From a virus: a stretch of 20,588 nt of DNA. The translations under genes were made by a program, and so were the position numbers. Position 1 is the first letter of the stretch. Every line of letters begins with the position of its first letter. Positions 15,209 through 20,479 of the stretch are shown piece after piece. The notes below the pieces were generated by a model, which saw nothing but the letters and a program-made list of their open reading frames with translations, ran no database searches and was not told the DNA's origin. The DNA is taken from positions 1 through 20,588 of IMG/VR virus record IMGVR_UViG_3300022853_000118. The stretch is one strand, 5' to 3'.

Positions 15209-15459
15209 CTAACTGAAGCTAACTGTTGTTGCAAGGCTTTTAATTGATCTTGCGTTTGTTTAATTTGTGTTTGCAACTGTTGCTTCTGCTGTTGCTTCTG
15301 CTGATTCATTTGCTGTTGTTGTTTTGCTGCATCTGCAGGATTTGCGGTTGGAGCTGCTACGTTACCGTTGCCAGGTGTCTTTTGTCCTGGAACTGCTGGT
15401 TGTCCTGGAACTGCCGGAGGAGTCATTCCCATTTGTTGATCTAATTCAAAAATTTTCAT
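15205..15459 (-). CDS. Proline/glutamine-rich low-complexity protein
   Basis: This 84-aa protein starts MKIFELDQQMGM. Its first six residues, MKIFEL, are identical to those of the 134-aa protein at 13121. Residues 13-30 are Pro/Gly/Ala-rich with a near-repeat (PAVPGQ-PAVPGQ). Residues about 45-84 are nearly all Gln/Lys/Leu (KQQQKQQLQTQIKQTQDQLK) and should form a coiled coil. It is coupled at both ends by ATGA overlaps. Such a mix of targeting-like start, flexible linker and coiled coil suggests a small structural or core protein, but no family is recognised. Confidence 0.72.
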   Translation of the reverse strand: MKIFELDQQMGMTPPAVPGQPAVPGQKTPGNGNVAAPTANPADAAKQQQQMNQQKQQQKQQLQTQIKQTQDQLKALQQQLASVR

Positions 15460-15749
15460 AGTTTCTTTCTTCCTCTGCTTCTCGGCTTATTCATTGATTT
15501 TACACGTCTTGACACAGAATTAGTTGCTTTTGTGATACCTGCTTTACGTGTCATCATTCCGCCTTGACGTTTTTTAGTTAATGATAATGATTTACTCTTT
15601 TGTATATTTATTGGAGCATTACATGCTGCAGGACTTGCACGAACTTGTCCTTTTCGTGGGCCACTAGTGCATCTAAACTTTAGACTTTGAGATGCTCCAG
15701 ATTTTGCATATGCTCTAGTAGCTTCTATTACAAATTCGGCTGCTTTCAT
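15456..15749 (-). CDS. Basic Cys-pair protein, paralogue 2
   Basis: This 97-aa, very basic protein is a paralogue of the gene just upstream. The shared core is SLKFRCTSGPRKGQV with Cys27, then 15 residues to Cys43 in ACNAPINI. A Lys/Arg-rich tail follows (LTKKRQGGMMTRKAGITK, MNKPRSRGRKKL). The two cysteines, 16 residues apart as in the paralogue, could bind metal or pair. The start MKAAEFVIEATRAY resembles a capsid-targeting segment with Val-Ile-Glu|Ala. The charge suggests nucleic-acid binding; the start suggests packaging in the head. Both are inferences. From memory, similar RCTxGxRKG proteins are common in marine T4-like phages. Confidence 0.8.
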   Translation of the reverse strand: MKAAEFVIEATRAYAKSGASQSLKFRCTSGPRKGQVRASPAACNAPINIQKSKSLSLTKKRQGGMMTRKAGITKATNSVSRRVKSMNKPRSRGRKKL

Positions 15750-16021
15750 TTGTTCAGGCCTTTTGATAACCTAATACTTGCTGGATTTGTACGCTTAGTC
15801 TTCTTTGCTTTGCGTGCCATCTTCTTGCCTAAGCGTGCTCTAGTGCGTTTCATTAATGCTCGTTGTTTAACATCAATTGGAGCAAAACACTGTGTAGGTT
15901 CTGCCACAATACGACCATTACGAGTGCCGCCTGTACATCTGTACTTGCGCACAAGACTTGTTCCCTTGCGGGCCCATACTTGTTTTTCTTCTAGTGGTTT
16001 TGTAAACTCTCTTAATAACAT
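15746..16021 (-). CDS. Basic Cys-pair protein, paralogue 1
   Basis: This 91-aa, very basic protein starts MLLREFTKPLEEKQVW. The core SLVRKYRCTGGTRNGRI has Cys29; Cys45 lies in TQCFAPIDV, again 16 residues later. The tail is dense in Arg/Lys (RTRARLGKKMARKAKKTKR) and ends NPASIRLSKGLNK. It looks like a small DNA-condensing or internal protein. It overlaps paralogue 2 by ATGA. There is no Shine-Dalgarno: the late promoter core ends only 5 nt before the ATG, so the message may be leaderless, or the gene may be read from the unit upstream. Confidence 0.82.
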   Translation of the reverse strand: MLLREFTKPLEEKQVWARKGTSLVRKYRCTGGTRNGRIVAEPTQCFAPIDVKQRALMKRTRARLGKKMARKAKKTKRTNPASIRLSKGLNK

Positions 16022-16026
16022 ATAGT

Positions 16027-16034
16027 TATTTATC
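16027..16034 (-). promoter_or_regulatory. Late promoter (GATAAATA) for the basic-protein operon
   Basis: GATAAATA followed by ACTAT and then the ATG. With T4 geometry (core at -13 to -6) the transcript would start at the A of the ATG. It heads the five coupled genes down to 14596. Confidence 0.58.
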
Positions 16035-16046
16035 GAGAGCGGAAGG

Positions 16047-16277
16047 TTACTGCATTAAAATTACAATAACGATGGATAGTAAACTGGCAACTACTGTGCC
16101 TGCTGTGCCGATTAGCACTTTTGTGATTGACTTCTGACCGTTGATCATATCGTCATGTATATTGTCGATTTTTGTTTCGACTTTGCCTAGGCGACCTTCT
16201 AATGCTTCGTAGCGTATTGCACATAAGTCAACGTGTGCTTCAAGGTTCGTTCTCTCTAATTCAGTAGTAACTGACAT
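16047..16277 (-). CDS. Coiled-coil protein with one C-terminal membrane segment, holin/XhlA-like
   Basis: This 76-aa protein has a helical N-terminal part with heptad pattern (LEGRLGKVETKIDNIHDDMI) and one hydrophobic segment at residues 53-75 (KVLIGTAGTVVASLLSIVIV), ending ILMQ. This layout, a short coiled coil then one TM helix at the C-terminus, is that of XhlA-type proteins and of some small phage membrane proteins that accompany holins. No other lysis gene is in the window, so a lysis role is not proven; a membrane anchor or superinfection factor is possible. GGAG lies 7 nt before the ATG, and a hairpin followed by TTTTT sits just upstream of that. Confidence 0.82.
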   Translation of the reverse strand: MSVTTELERTNLEAHVDLCAIRYEALEGRLGKVETKIDNIHDDMINGQKSITKVLIGTAGTVVASLLSIVIVILMQ

Positions 16278-16294
16278 CTTATTCTCCGTAAAAA

Positions 16295-16309
16295 CCTACA
16301 CTCTGTAGG
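16295..16309. repeat. Hairpin in the leader of the coiled-coil/TM gene
   Basis: CCTACA-CTC-TGTAGG forms a 6-bp stem with a 3-nt loop. On the minus strand it is followed by TTTTTA, then the GGAG of the gene. It could be a weak terminator or attenuator, or a translation-control hairpin. Confidence 0.55.
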
Positions 16310-16357
16310 GTAAAGTAAACTCTTAGTTAGCCTTTGTTATGTTTGTAAGATGCCTGT

Positions 16358-16374
16358 TAGCTTAATTTAAGCTA
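16358..16374. repeat. 17-bp near-perfect palindrome at the transcript start
   Basis: TAGCTTAATTTAAGCTA has 8-bp arms around one base. It lies directly downstream of the late promoter at 16381, where the transcript should begin (about 16375). It may be a 5'-terminal mRNA-stabilising hairpin or a protein site. Confidence 0.55.
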
Positions 16375-16380
16375 CAAATG

Positions 16381-16388
16381 TATTTATC
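16381..16388 (-). promoter_or_regulatory. Late promoter (GATAAATA) for the coiled-coil/TM gene
   Basis: GATAAATA followed by CATT overlaps the stop of the 130-aa gene and gives a leader of about 98 nt, the longest in the window, with two inverted repeats in it. Confidence 0.6.
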
Positions 16389-16779
16389 ATTCTTCAATGA
16401 TTTTAAACACTATATTAGTGTCATTTGGGTGATTGGTACGGAATATATTGTTATTGATTTTAGCAGTCTCGTCAAGCTCTGTAATAATAGGAACAAGGTC
16501 AAAGTCTGACATTAACATGTCTAATGTTAATGCATCTTCGTACTCGACTTCAAATGCAAACTCCCAGTAACGTTGTTTTCCTTTTGTGTTTGATCCAAAT
16601 CCAAACTTGTCAATGTTGCTTACTTGCGAGCTACAACTAATAGGATTTATATTAACTCTGAGTCCAATAGTTTGTACTAAGGTATAATAGTTTGCTTGTT
16701 GATTAATAAGTCGCTTGTCGTCGCCGCGCCGGGCATTGGATTCTGTAATGTCAACAACTGTGGTTAATGTAAATTTCAT
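16387..16779 (-). CDS. Conserved phage protein, unknown function
   Basis: This 130-aa soluble protein starts MKFTLTTVVDITESNARRGD and has QANYYTLVQTIGLRVNINPI, KQRYWEFAFEVEYEDALTLD and LMSDFDLVPIITEL. The pattern is strand-rich with two helices, and from memory it is shared by marine T4-like phages; no function is known. It starts about 18 nt after the U-run of the terminator of the previous gene and has no Shine-Dalgarno. A late-core-like GTAAATA ends 4 nt before the ATG, so a leaderless or read-through message is possible. Confidence 0.83.
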   Translation of the reverse strand: MKFTLTTVVDITESNARRGDDKRLINQQANYYTLVQTIGLRVNINPISCSSQVSNIDKFGFGSNTKGKQRYWEFAFEVEYEDALTLDMLMSDFDLVPIITELDETAKINNNIFRTNHPNDTNIVFKIIEE

Positions 16780-16796
16780 ACTGTATTTACAGCCAT

Positions 16797-16825
16797 AAAA
16801 AAAGGGCCCACTTAAAAGTGAGCCC
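16797..16825 (-). terminator. Rho-independent terminator after the 110-aa gene
   Basis: On the minus strand GGGCTCACTT pairs with AAGTGGGCCC (10 pairs, one G-T) around a TT loop, followed by seven T. It is the only strong intrinsic terminator I find in the window. Confidence 0.92.
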
Positions 16826-16828
16826 AGT

Positions 16829-16840
16829 GTGCCGAAGCAC
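16829..16840 (-). other. UUCG tetraloop hairpin before the terminator
   Basis: GTGC-TTCG-GCAC on the minus strand: a 4-bp stem closed by C-G on a UUCG tetraloop, an extra-stable RNA form. It lies 3 nt ahead of the terminator stem. Confidence 0.7.
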
Positions 16841-16843
16841 GGT

Positions 16844-16860
16844 TCCTAAGGTAGTTAGGA
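16844..16860 (-). other. Third hairpin right after the stop codon
   Basis: TCCTAA-CTACC-TTAGGA on the minus strand: a 6-bp stem with a 5-nt loop starting one base after the TAA of the 110-aa gene. With the UUCG hairpin and the terminator it makes three stacked hairpins. Confidence 0.65.
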
Positions 16861-16861
16861 T

Positions 16862-17194
16862 TTATGCTGCGTTGAATGTACTCAATGTACGTACAACTAC
16901 GGTTGCTGCTGCAAGATTAACACCGTCTACTGTGCCTAGGGCTTGTAGACGACGTGTCATACCAGCTGCATCAACTGCGTGGCCGTCGACGATTGCAAAA
17001 ATCTTACCAGCTGTGCCAGTTGATTCATACATTAGTGGTGAAAACTCTCTAACGATAGTTTCAACTGCTCCGCCGATACCGTCTTTTGCTGTTAGGTCAA
17101 CACCTGCATCGATTTCGATTGCAATGATTTGTGCTGTAGCATATGCTACGCTGTGGTCGAAACCTGTGCCGTTTACTCTTGTGAACTCTGCCAT
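16862..17194 (-). CDS. Putative abundant small structural protein (110 aa)
   Basis: This 110-aa protein starts MAEFTRVNGTGFDHSVAY. It is Ala/Gly/Thr/Val-rich, has no Cys, and alternates strands (AQIIAIEID, KIFAIVDGHAV, AATVVVRTLSTF) with an Ala-rich helix; the ends are short and unstructured. It has its own late promoter, a 5' hairpin, a strong AGGAG 9 nt before the ATG, and three hairpins with a terminator after it. This is the best-isolated transcription unit here and suggests very high expression, as for a decoration or tail component. I do not recognise the family; the structural role is inferred from gene layout and composition. Confidence 0.85.
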   Translation of the reverse strand: MAEFTRVNGTGFDHSVAYATAQIIAIEIDAGVDLTAKDGIGGAVETIVREFSPLMYESTGTAGKIFAIVDGHAVDAAGMTRRLQALGTVDGVNLAAATVVVRTLSTFNAA

Positions 17195-17221
17195 TTTATA
17201 TTCTCCTATGATCTAATGGAC

Positions 17222-17238
17222 CTTCACACTCTGTGAAG
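17222..17238. repeat. 5' leader hairpin of the 110-aa gene
   Basis: CTTCACA-CTC-TGTGAAG: 7-bp arms and a 3-nt loop, beginning about 6 nt after the expected transcript start. It shares the 9-nt centre ACACTCTGT with the hairpin at 16295. Confidence 0.7.
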
Positions 17239-17249
17239 TTCTTGTAATG

Positions 17250-17257
17250 TATTTAGC
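17250..17257 (-). promoter_or_regulatory. Late promoter (GCTAAATA) for the 110-aa gene
   Basis: GCTAAATA followed by CATTAC; the extended form TAAATACATT recurs at 5794, 16381 and 20432. It lies in the gap between the 142-aa gene and the 110-aa gene. Confidence 0.6.
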
Positions 17258-17279
17258 CTCTAAGACAAAAATATTGTTC

Positions 17280-17708
17280 TTAGCCTCTTTTTTGAGCTCT
17301 TTTGTGTAACACTCTTAGTAATTGCACAAAACCTGGACCTGCTGATACAATGTCATCTAGCATTTCAATAGCAGGCTGCATTCCTTTAACATACGTTGCT
17401 GGTATGTTCTTACCTTCTTTAGCAAGTTCTAAAAATAACCTTACTCGCATTAGATTCTCAGCACCAACAATAAGTCTGTAGTTGATTATGTTTCTACTTT
17501 CAACTCTTTTAGCAATTCTGTCAAATGCAGCTTCGTTTATATAAACACTGTCAGCAGCATCAGAAATATCATGCCCGCCTTCCATGATCGCCCATTCACG
17601 AGCTGTATATCGCGGTTCATCTAAAATTTTTAAATCTTCTAGAAACTTGTCTACATCTTCGTCAGTGATGAGAGTAGACTCGTTTACAATTGCTCTAATA
17701 AAATCCAT
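17280..17708 (-). CDS. Helical protein of unknown function, last gene of the nucleotidyltransferase operon
   Basis: This 142-aa protein starts MDFIRAIVNESTLITDEDV; Val-Asn-Glu|Ser at residues 8-11 resembles a prohead-protease site. The rest is mainly helical (DKFLEDLKIL, FDRIAKRVE, ENLMRVRLFLELAKEGK, AIEMLDDIV) with a basic C-terminus (RVLHKRAQKRG). There is no TM segment. Its ATG shares one base with the stop of the 145-aa gene, so they are coupled. No family is recognised; by position it could act with the two nucleotidyltransferases or be an internal head protein. Confidence 0.8.
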   Translation of the reverse strand: MDFIRAIVNESTLITDEDVDKFLEDLKILDEPRYTAREWAIMEGGHDISDAADSVYINEAAFDRIAKRVESRNIINYRLIVGAENLMRVRLFLELAKEGKNIPATYVKGMQPAIEMLDDIVSAGPGFVQLLRVLHKRAQKRG

Positions 17709-18145
17709 TATGCTCTTTTAGCTCTTGCTGCTTTTATTGCGCGACTTGCGTATTTGTCTGCTCGCATTGCATTTTTCCCGTCATCTGACGGATCAGCAAA
17801 CTCATCAGGATCAGTATCGCTTTGATCAGTATCGTCTAGGCCACCTTGTTTATGATCTTTAGTTAACGCTGATTGCTGACTTTGTATTTTGTCTGCATAA
17901 GCCAATAGTTTTTTAATAACTTCGGGACTAACTCCGGCTTTCTTTACAACATCTGCTAGATTCTTTGGTCCAAACAATGTACCAAAATCTGTTAGAGAAC
18001 TACCAACTCGTGACATAGTATTTGATAATGCATCGTCTTTGGTTGACGCTGCTTGACTCATTAGTATACGTCCGAAGTCTGCTAATTTACGCTGTTGTGG
18101 CGTCATTTCAAAATTAGCTTCGGCTAATATTTCATTCATTTTCAT
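17708..18145 (-). CDS. Late protein with capsid-targeting-like start and Asp-rich stretch
   Basis: This 145-aa protein starts MKMNEILAEANFEM, the best T4 capsid-targeting look-alike in the window: a short basic/hydrophobic start and Leu-Ala-Glu|Ala at residues 7-10. Residues 15-100 are helical (QRKLADFGRILMSQA, DVVKKAGVSPEVIKKLLAYA). Residues about 103-124 are very acidic (DDTDQSDTDPDEFADPSDDG), and the last 20 are basic (RADKYASRAIKAARAKRA). The acidic-then-basic tail suggests a charge-driven partner such as DNA or another core protein. AAGGA lies upstream of the ATG. Function unknown. Confidence 0.82.
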   Translation of the reverse strand: MKMNEILAEANFEMTPQQRKLADFGRILMSQAASTKDDALSNTMSRVGSSLTDFGTLFGPKNLADVVKKAGVSPEVIKKLLAYADKIQSQQSALTKDHKQGGLDDTDQSDTDPDEFADPSDDGKNAMRADKYASRAIKAARAKRA

Positions 18146-18157
18146 AATTGCAATTCC

Positions 18158-19303
18158 TTATCTTTGTACGGCTCTATTGGCTCTTGTAAAAAATTCTCTA
18201 GGTACTAATTTAACGTCACCGTCTGGATGTGCTAGTACGTATCCTTCGCCACCAGCGCCGTGCCCTGGTATGTTTGCTTTTACGGTTGCATCGTGTGCAT
18301 CAAATTGAGCAATCACTTTGTCCTTGATCTGCATGATACCTGACACTACTTGCCATATTGCATCAAACCCTGCTTGATTATTTTGTATGTGCGTTGCAAT
18401 GTTCTTTTGTTTGTTCGGCGATAGTTTAGAACTTGCCATCCAGTCAAAGAAGTCTGAGCCTAAGTTTTCTAAACCTGTATCAACTTTACCGTTAGTATAT
18501 GCATAAAGCACTTTTGCAAAGTCTGATATTTTTAATTCTGTTAGTGCTGCAATATCCAACAGTTTATCAATTGCACCTGCATTCTTAGCAACTGCTGCTT
18601 TAAGTTGATTAATATCTTCGTCTTCAATCTCTGGTGATTTTTGTACAGTCACGGATGGAAATATTAATACATCATTGCCCTGGAAGTCTATGCCTTGTGG
18701 TACTGCACTTTCGTTGCCATCTTCGTCAATAAGTCTGTGTACAACTACTCCAGTTATACTAGACCCAATACGTTTACCTAGGTCGCTGCTAATATCAACT
18801 GCATACTCTACTATGTTCGGCTTGAACACAAAGTTCTTATCTTTTACTGGCGGAGTGTTATAATATAACAGATCACCTTTTAAGTAACCGCGGAAGTCTG
18901 TTGGAGTTGCACGTTCGTACAAATCAAAGATGCCTCGCATGTTACCTGCAAAAGAAACATATCCCGGATTCTCTCTGTTCTTACCACCACTACGGTTTAA
19001 GAACATTTGTTCTAGGTCGTCGCCGCTTTTACTCTTACCGTCGTAACCCTTTGCGCTAAAGCCGCTTTTGTCTGTGAGTACAAACTCGCCGTCAGTGTTG
19101 CGGCCAAAGATAATAGCAGGACTGCCATCCCATTTAATAGTAACATTTGTGTGCTTCCCTTGTTCTAAACTCTTAAGGCTTTCTAATGCACGAATTGCTC
19201 CGCGGCTACCTTCCCAGAACACAATGTCTTCTGCGTGGTCAATGCGAGCACCTTCTTTAAGGTATACACGACTTTCAACTAGTTTAATATCACGGTATCT
19301 CAT
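18158..19303 (-). CDS. Ligase-like covalent nucleotidyltransferase (KxDG)
   Basis: This 381-aa protein has the signs of the DNA/RNA-ligase and capping-enzyme superfamily. NVTIKWDGSPAIIFGR gives motif I with Lys57-Trp-Asp-Gly60, where Lys57 would carry the AMP or GMP. FRGYLKGDLLYY (residues 137-147) and FVFKPNIVEYAVD (158-170) fit middle motifs. EGYVLAHPDGDVKLVPREFF (from residue 353) fits motifs IV and V with Glu353 and Lys365. From memory it resembles the marine-phage family annotated as DUF6267. The start MRYRDIKLVESRVYLKEGAR has two prohead-protease-like sites (LVE|S, LKE|G). It overlaps the upstream nucleotidyltransferase by 4 nt. The substrate is unknown; end joining of RNA or DNA is a reasonable inference. 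Confidence 0.78.
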   Translation of the reverse strand: MRYRDIKLVESRVYLKEGARIDHAEDIVFWEGSRGAIRALESLKSLEQGKHTNVTIKWDGSPAIIFGRNTDGEFVLTDKSGFSAKGYDGKSKSGDDLEQMFLNRSGGKNRENPGYVSFAGNMRGIFDLYERATPTDFRGYLKGDLLYYNTPPVKDKNFVFKPNIVEYAVDISSDLGKRIGSSITGVVVHRLIDEDGNESAVPQGIDFQGNDVLIFPSVTVQKSPEIEDEDINQLKAAVAKNAGAIDKLLDIAALTELKISDFAKVLYAYTNGKVDTGLENLGSDFFDWMASSKLSPNKQKNIATHIQNNQAGFDAIWQVVSGIMQIKDKVIAQFDAHDATVKANIPGHGAGGEGYVLAHPDGDVKLVPREFFTRANRAVQR

Positions 19304-20163
19304 CTGTTAAATGCTCCTGAACTCATAACAACACTGTTCAATGGTGCACCACTTAGTTCTCTAATTCTACGCAACTGTTTATCAGCCAACGATTCAACTT
19401 GTGATTCAGGCACTTCTTTGCCTGCCTTTTCCATTGTTTCTTTCCACGGAGCAATAAGCTGTTCGTAGTCTGGATCGCCTTTGAGTCTTGCAAGTATACT
19501 TTCAACTGTGTGCGTGTCGGCTTCTTTAGCACCTTTACCTAATAGCAACGATGCAATTTCATCCCAGTCATCAGCAACAACAGCATCTCCGTTGTTAGGA
19601 TCAACAACACCAAACTTAGGACTAAACTTTAGTCCACGTCCTCTTGCTAGACTTGACAACAATATTGCTCTGTCTGTTCCGCCGAACTGTGCTGTTCCGC
19701 CACGCTTGGCTCCTCTTTGGAATTTAGGATTGTTTGTAAACATAAAGTCTGTTTGCACAAATCCTTTTTGGTCAGTGCCGTCGATAGGTGTACGGAAGTG
19801 AACTTGGTCACCAGCGTCCTTGATCCAACCTGCTTCGAACCCCTTGCCTTTGTTCATAATTTCTAAGTCTGGAATGCCTTGTCCCTTGCACCAAGCTGCA
19901 AGTTTAGCAATTAGTTGTTCTTTGCTAACTTTAGATGCATCTGTGTTTAAGTCTAAGTCACCTGAGCTATTCTTTTCAAATGCTCCATCTGGGTCATTCT
20001 TCTTACCAGTTGTGCCTAGCCAATCTTCTTCATCAAATACTAAGCCTGTAATCTTTTCAATAAATTGAATCGTAGGATGTACATCTTGAGTAGCAATACG
20101 TTGTGTTAATGGACCTTCTGTACTTTTAAATACGTTGCCGCCTTCTTTAAGAATTGCTGTCAT
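19300..20163 (-). CDS. Pol-beta-like nucleotidyltransferase
   Basis: This 287-aa protein carries the three-carboxylate pattern of the Pol-beta nucleotidyltransferase fold: WLGTTGKK at residues 48-55, then SGDLDLNTD with Asp69 and Asp71, and GFVQTDFMF with Asp139 as the likely third metal ligand. Family members add nucleotides to RNA, DNA, proteins or small molecules. Residues 195-240 (DDWDEIASLLLGKGAKEADT) are helical. The start MTAILKEGGNVF has Leu-Lys-Glu|Gly at residues 5-8. It is preceded by the 88-aa gene (17-nt overlap) and followed by the ligase-like enzyme (4-nt overlap), so the two enzymes are made together. The assignment rests on motifs; the substrate is unknown. Confidence 0.72.
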   Translation of the reverse strand: MTAILKEGGNVFKSTEGPLTQRIATQDVHPTIQFIEKITGLVFDEEDWLGTTGKKNDPDGAFEKNSSGDLDLNTDASKVSKEQLIAKLAAWCKGQGIPDLEIMNKGKGFEAGWIKDAGDQVHFRTPIDGTDQKGFVQTDFMFTNNPKFQRGAKRGGTAQFGGTDRAILLSSLARGRGLKFSPKFGVVDPNNGDAVVADDWDEIASLLLGKGAKEADTHTVESILARLKGDPDYEQLIAPWKETMEKAGKEVPESQVESLADKQLRRIRELSGAPLNSVVMSSGAFNR

Positions 20164-20413
20164 TATTCTTACTCTCTATAACTTTTTGGATACCGCGTCT
20201 AAACTTTTTAGGATCTCCGCTTTTAATAGCATTGATAAATCTACGCTCAAGTTCGCCAGCTGTTACATCATCATATGTACTTGCGATTCTATTAAGCAAG
20301 TTAATACTACTTTCGATGATATTATTAGCAGATGTCTCAATTTGTTTGTCGCTACTATATGTGCGGCCAAAGCTGTTGAGTTCTTCTAAAATGCTTCTTG
20401 TGCGTTTTTTCAT
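20147..20413 (-). CDS. Small conserved helical protein, first gene of the nucleotidyltransferase operon
   Basis: This 88-aa protein starts MKKRTRSILEELNSFGR and is mostly helical (NNIIESSINLLNRIASTY, AGELERRFINAIKSGDPKKF) with a basic segment KKFRRGIQKVIESK near the end. From memory, the block SILEEL...ET..N.+I.SAINLL...ERKF+N+IK..DP.KF occurs across marine T4-like phages without a known role. GGAG lies 8 nt before the ATG and a late promoter precedes it. It overlaps the next start by 17 nt. Confidence 0.84.
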   Translation of the reverse strand: MKKRTRSILEELNSFGRTYSSDKQIETSANNIIESSINLLNRIASTYDDVTAGELERRFINAIKSGDPKKFRRGIQKVIESKNNDSNS

Positions 20414-20431
20414 TGCGTTGCTCCGATAATG

Positions 20432-20439
20432 TATTTAGC
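20432..20439 (-). promoter_or_regulatory. Late promoter (GCTAAATA) for the nucleotidyltransferase operon
   Basis: GCTAAATA followed by CATTATC, 18 nt before the 88-aa start. It is paired back-to-back with the plus-strand late promoter at 20445. Confidence 0.58.
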
Positions 20440-20444
20440 GTTGT

Positions 20445-20452
20445 TATAAATA
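20445..20452 (+). promoter_or_regulatory. Late promoter (TATAAATA), plus strand
   Basis: An exact T4 late promoter octamer TATAAATA, 27 nt before the plus-strand ATG. It is the only exact match I find in an intergenic region, and the only plus-strand promoter I support. Confidence 0.65.
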
Positions 20453-20479
20453 AGAGTACTACACTTGAGGGAGGGCATA

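Noticed and set aside
15205-15459. Gln-rich stretch as a hypervariable DNA repeat
   Set aside because: Codons vary between CAA and CAG with other residues between, so it reads as protein composition (coiled coil) rather than a DNA-level tandem repeat.
16776-16796. Mini-ORF MAVNTV overlapping the 130-aa gene start by ATGA
   Set aside because: It has no ribosome site and begins directly after the terminator U-run; too short to separate from chance, although coupling cannot be excluded.
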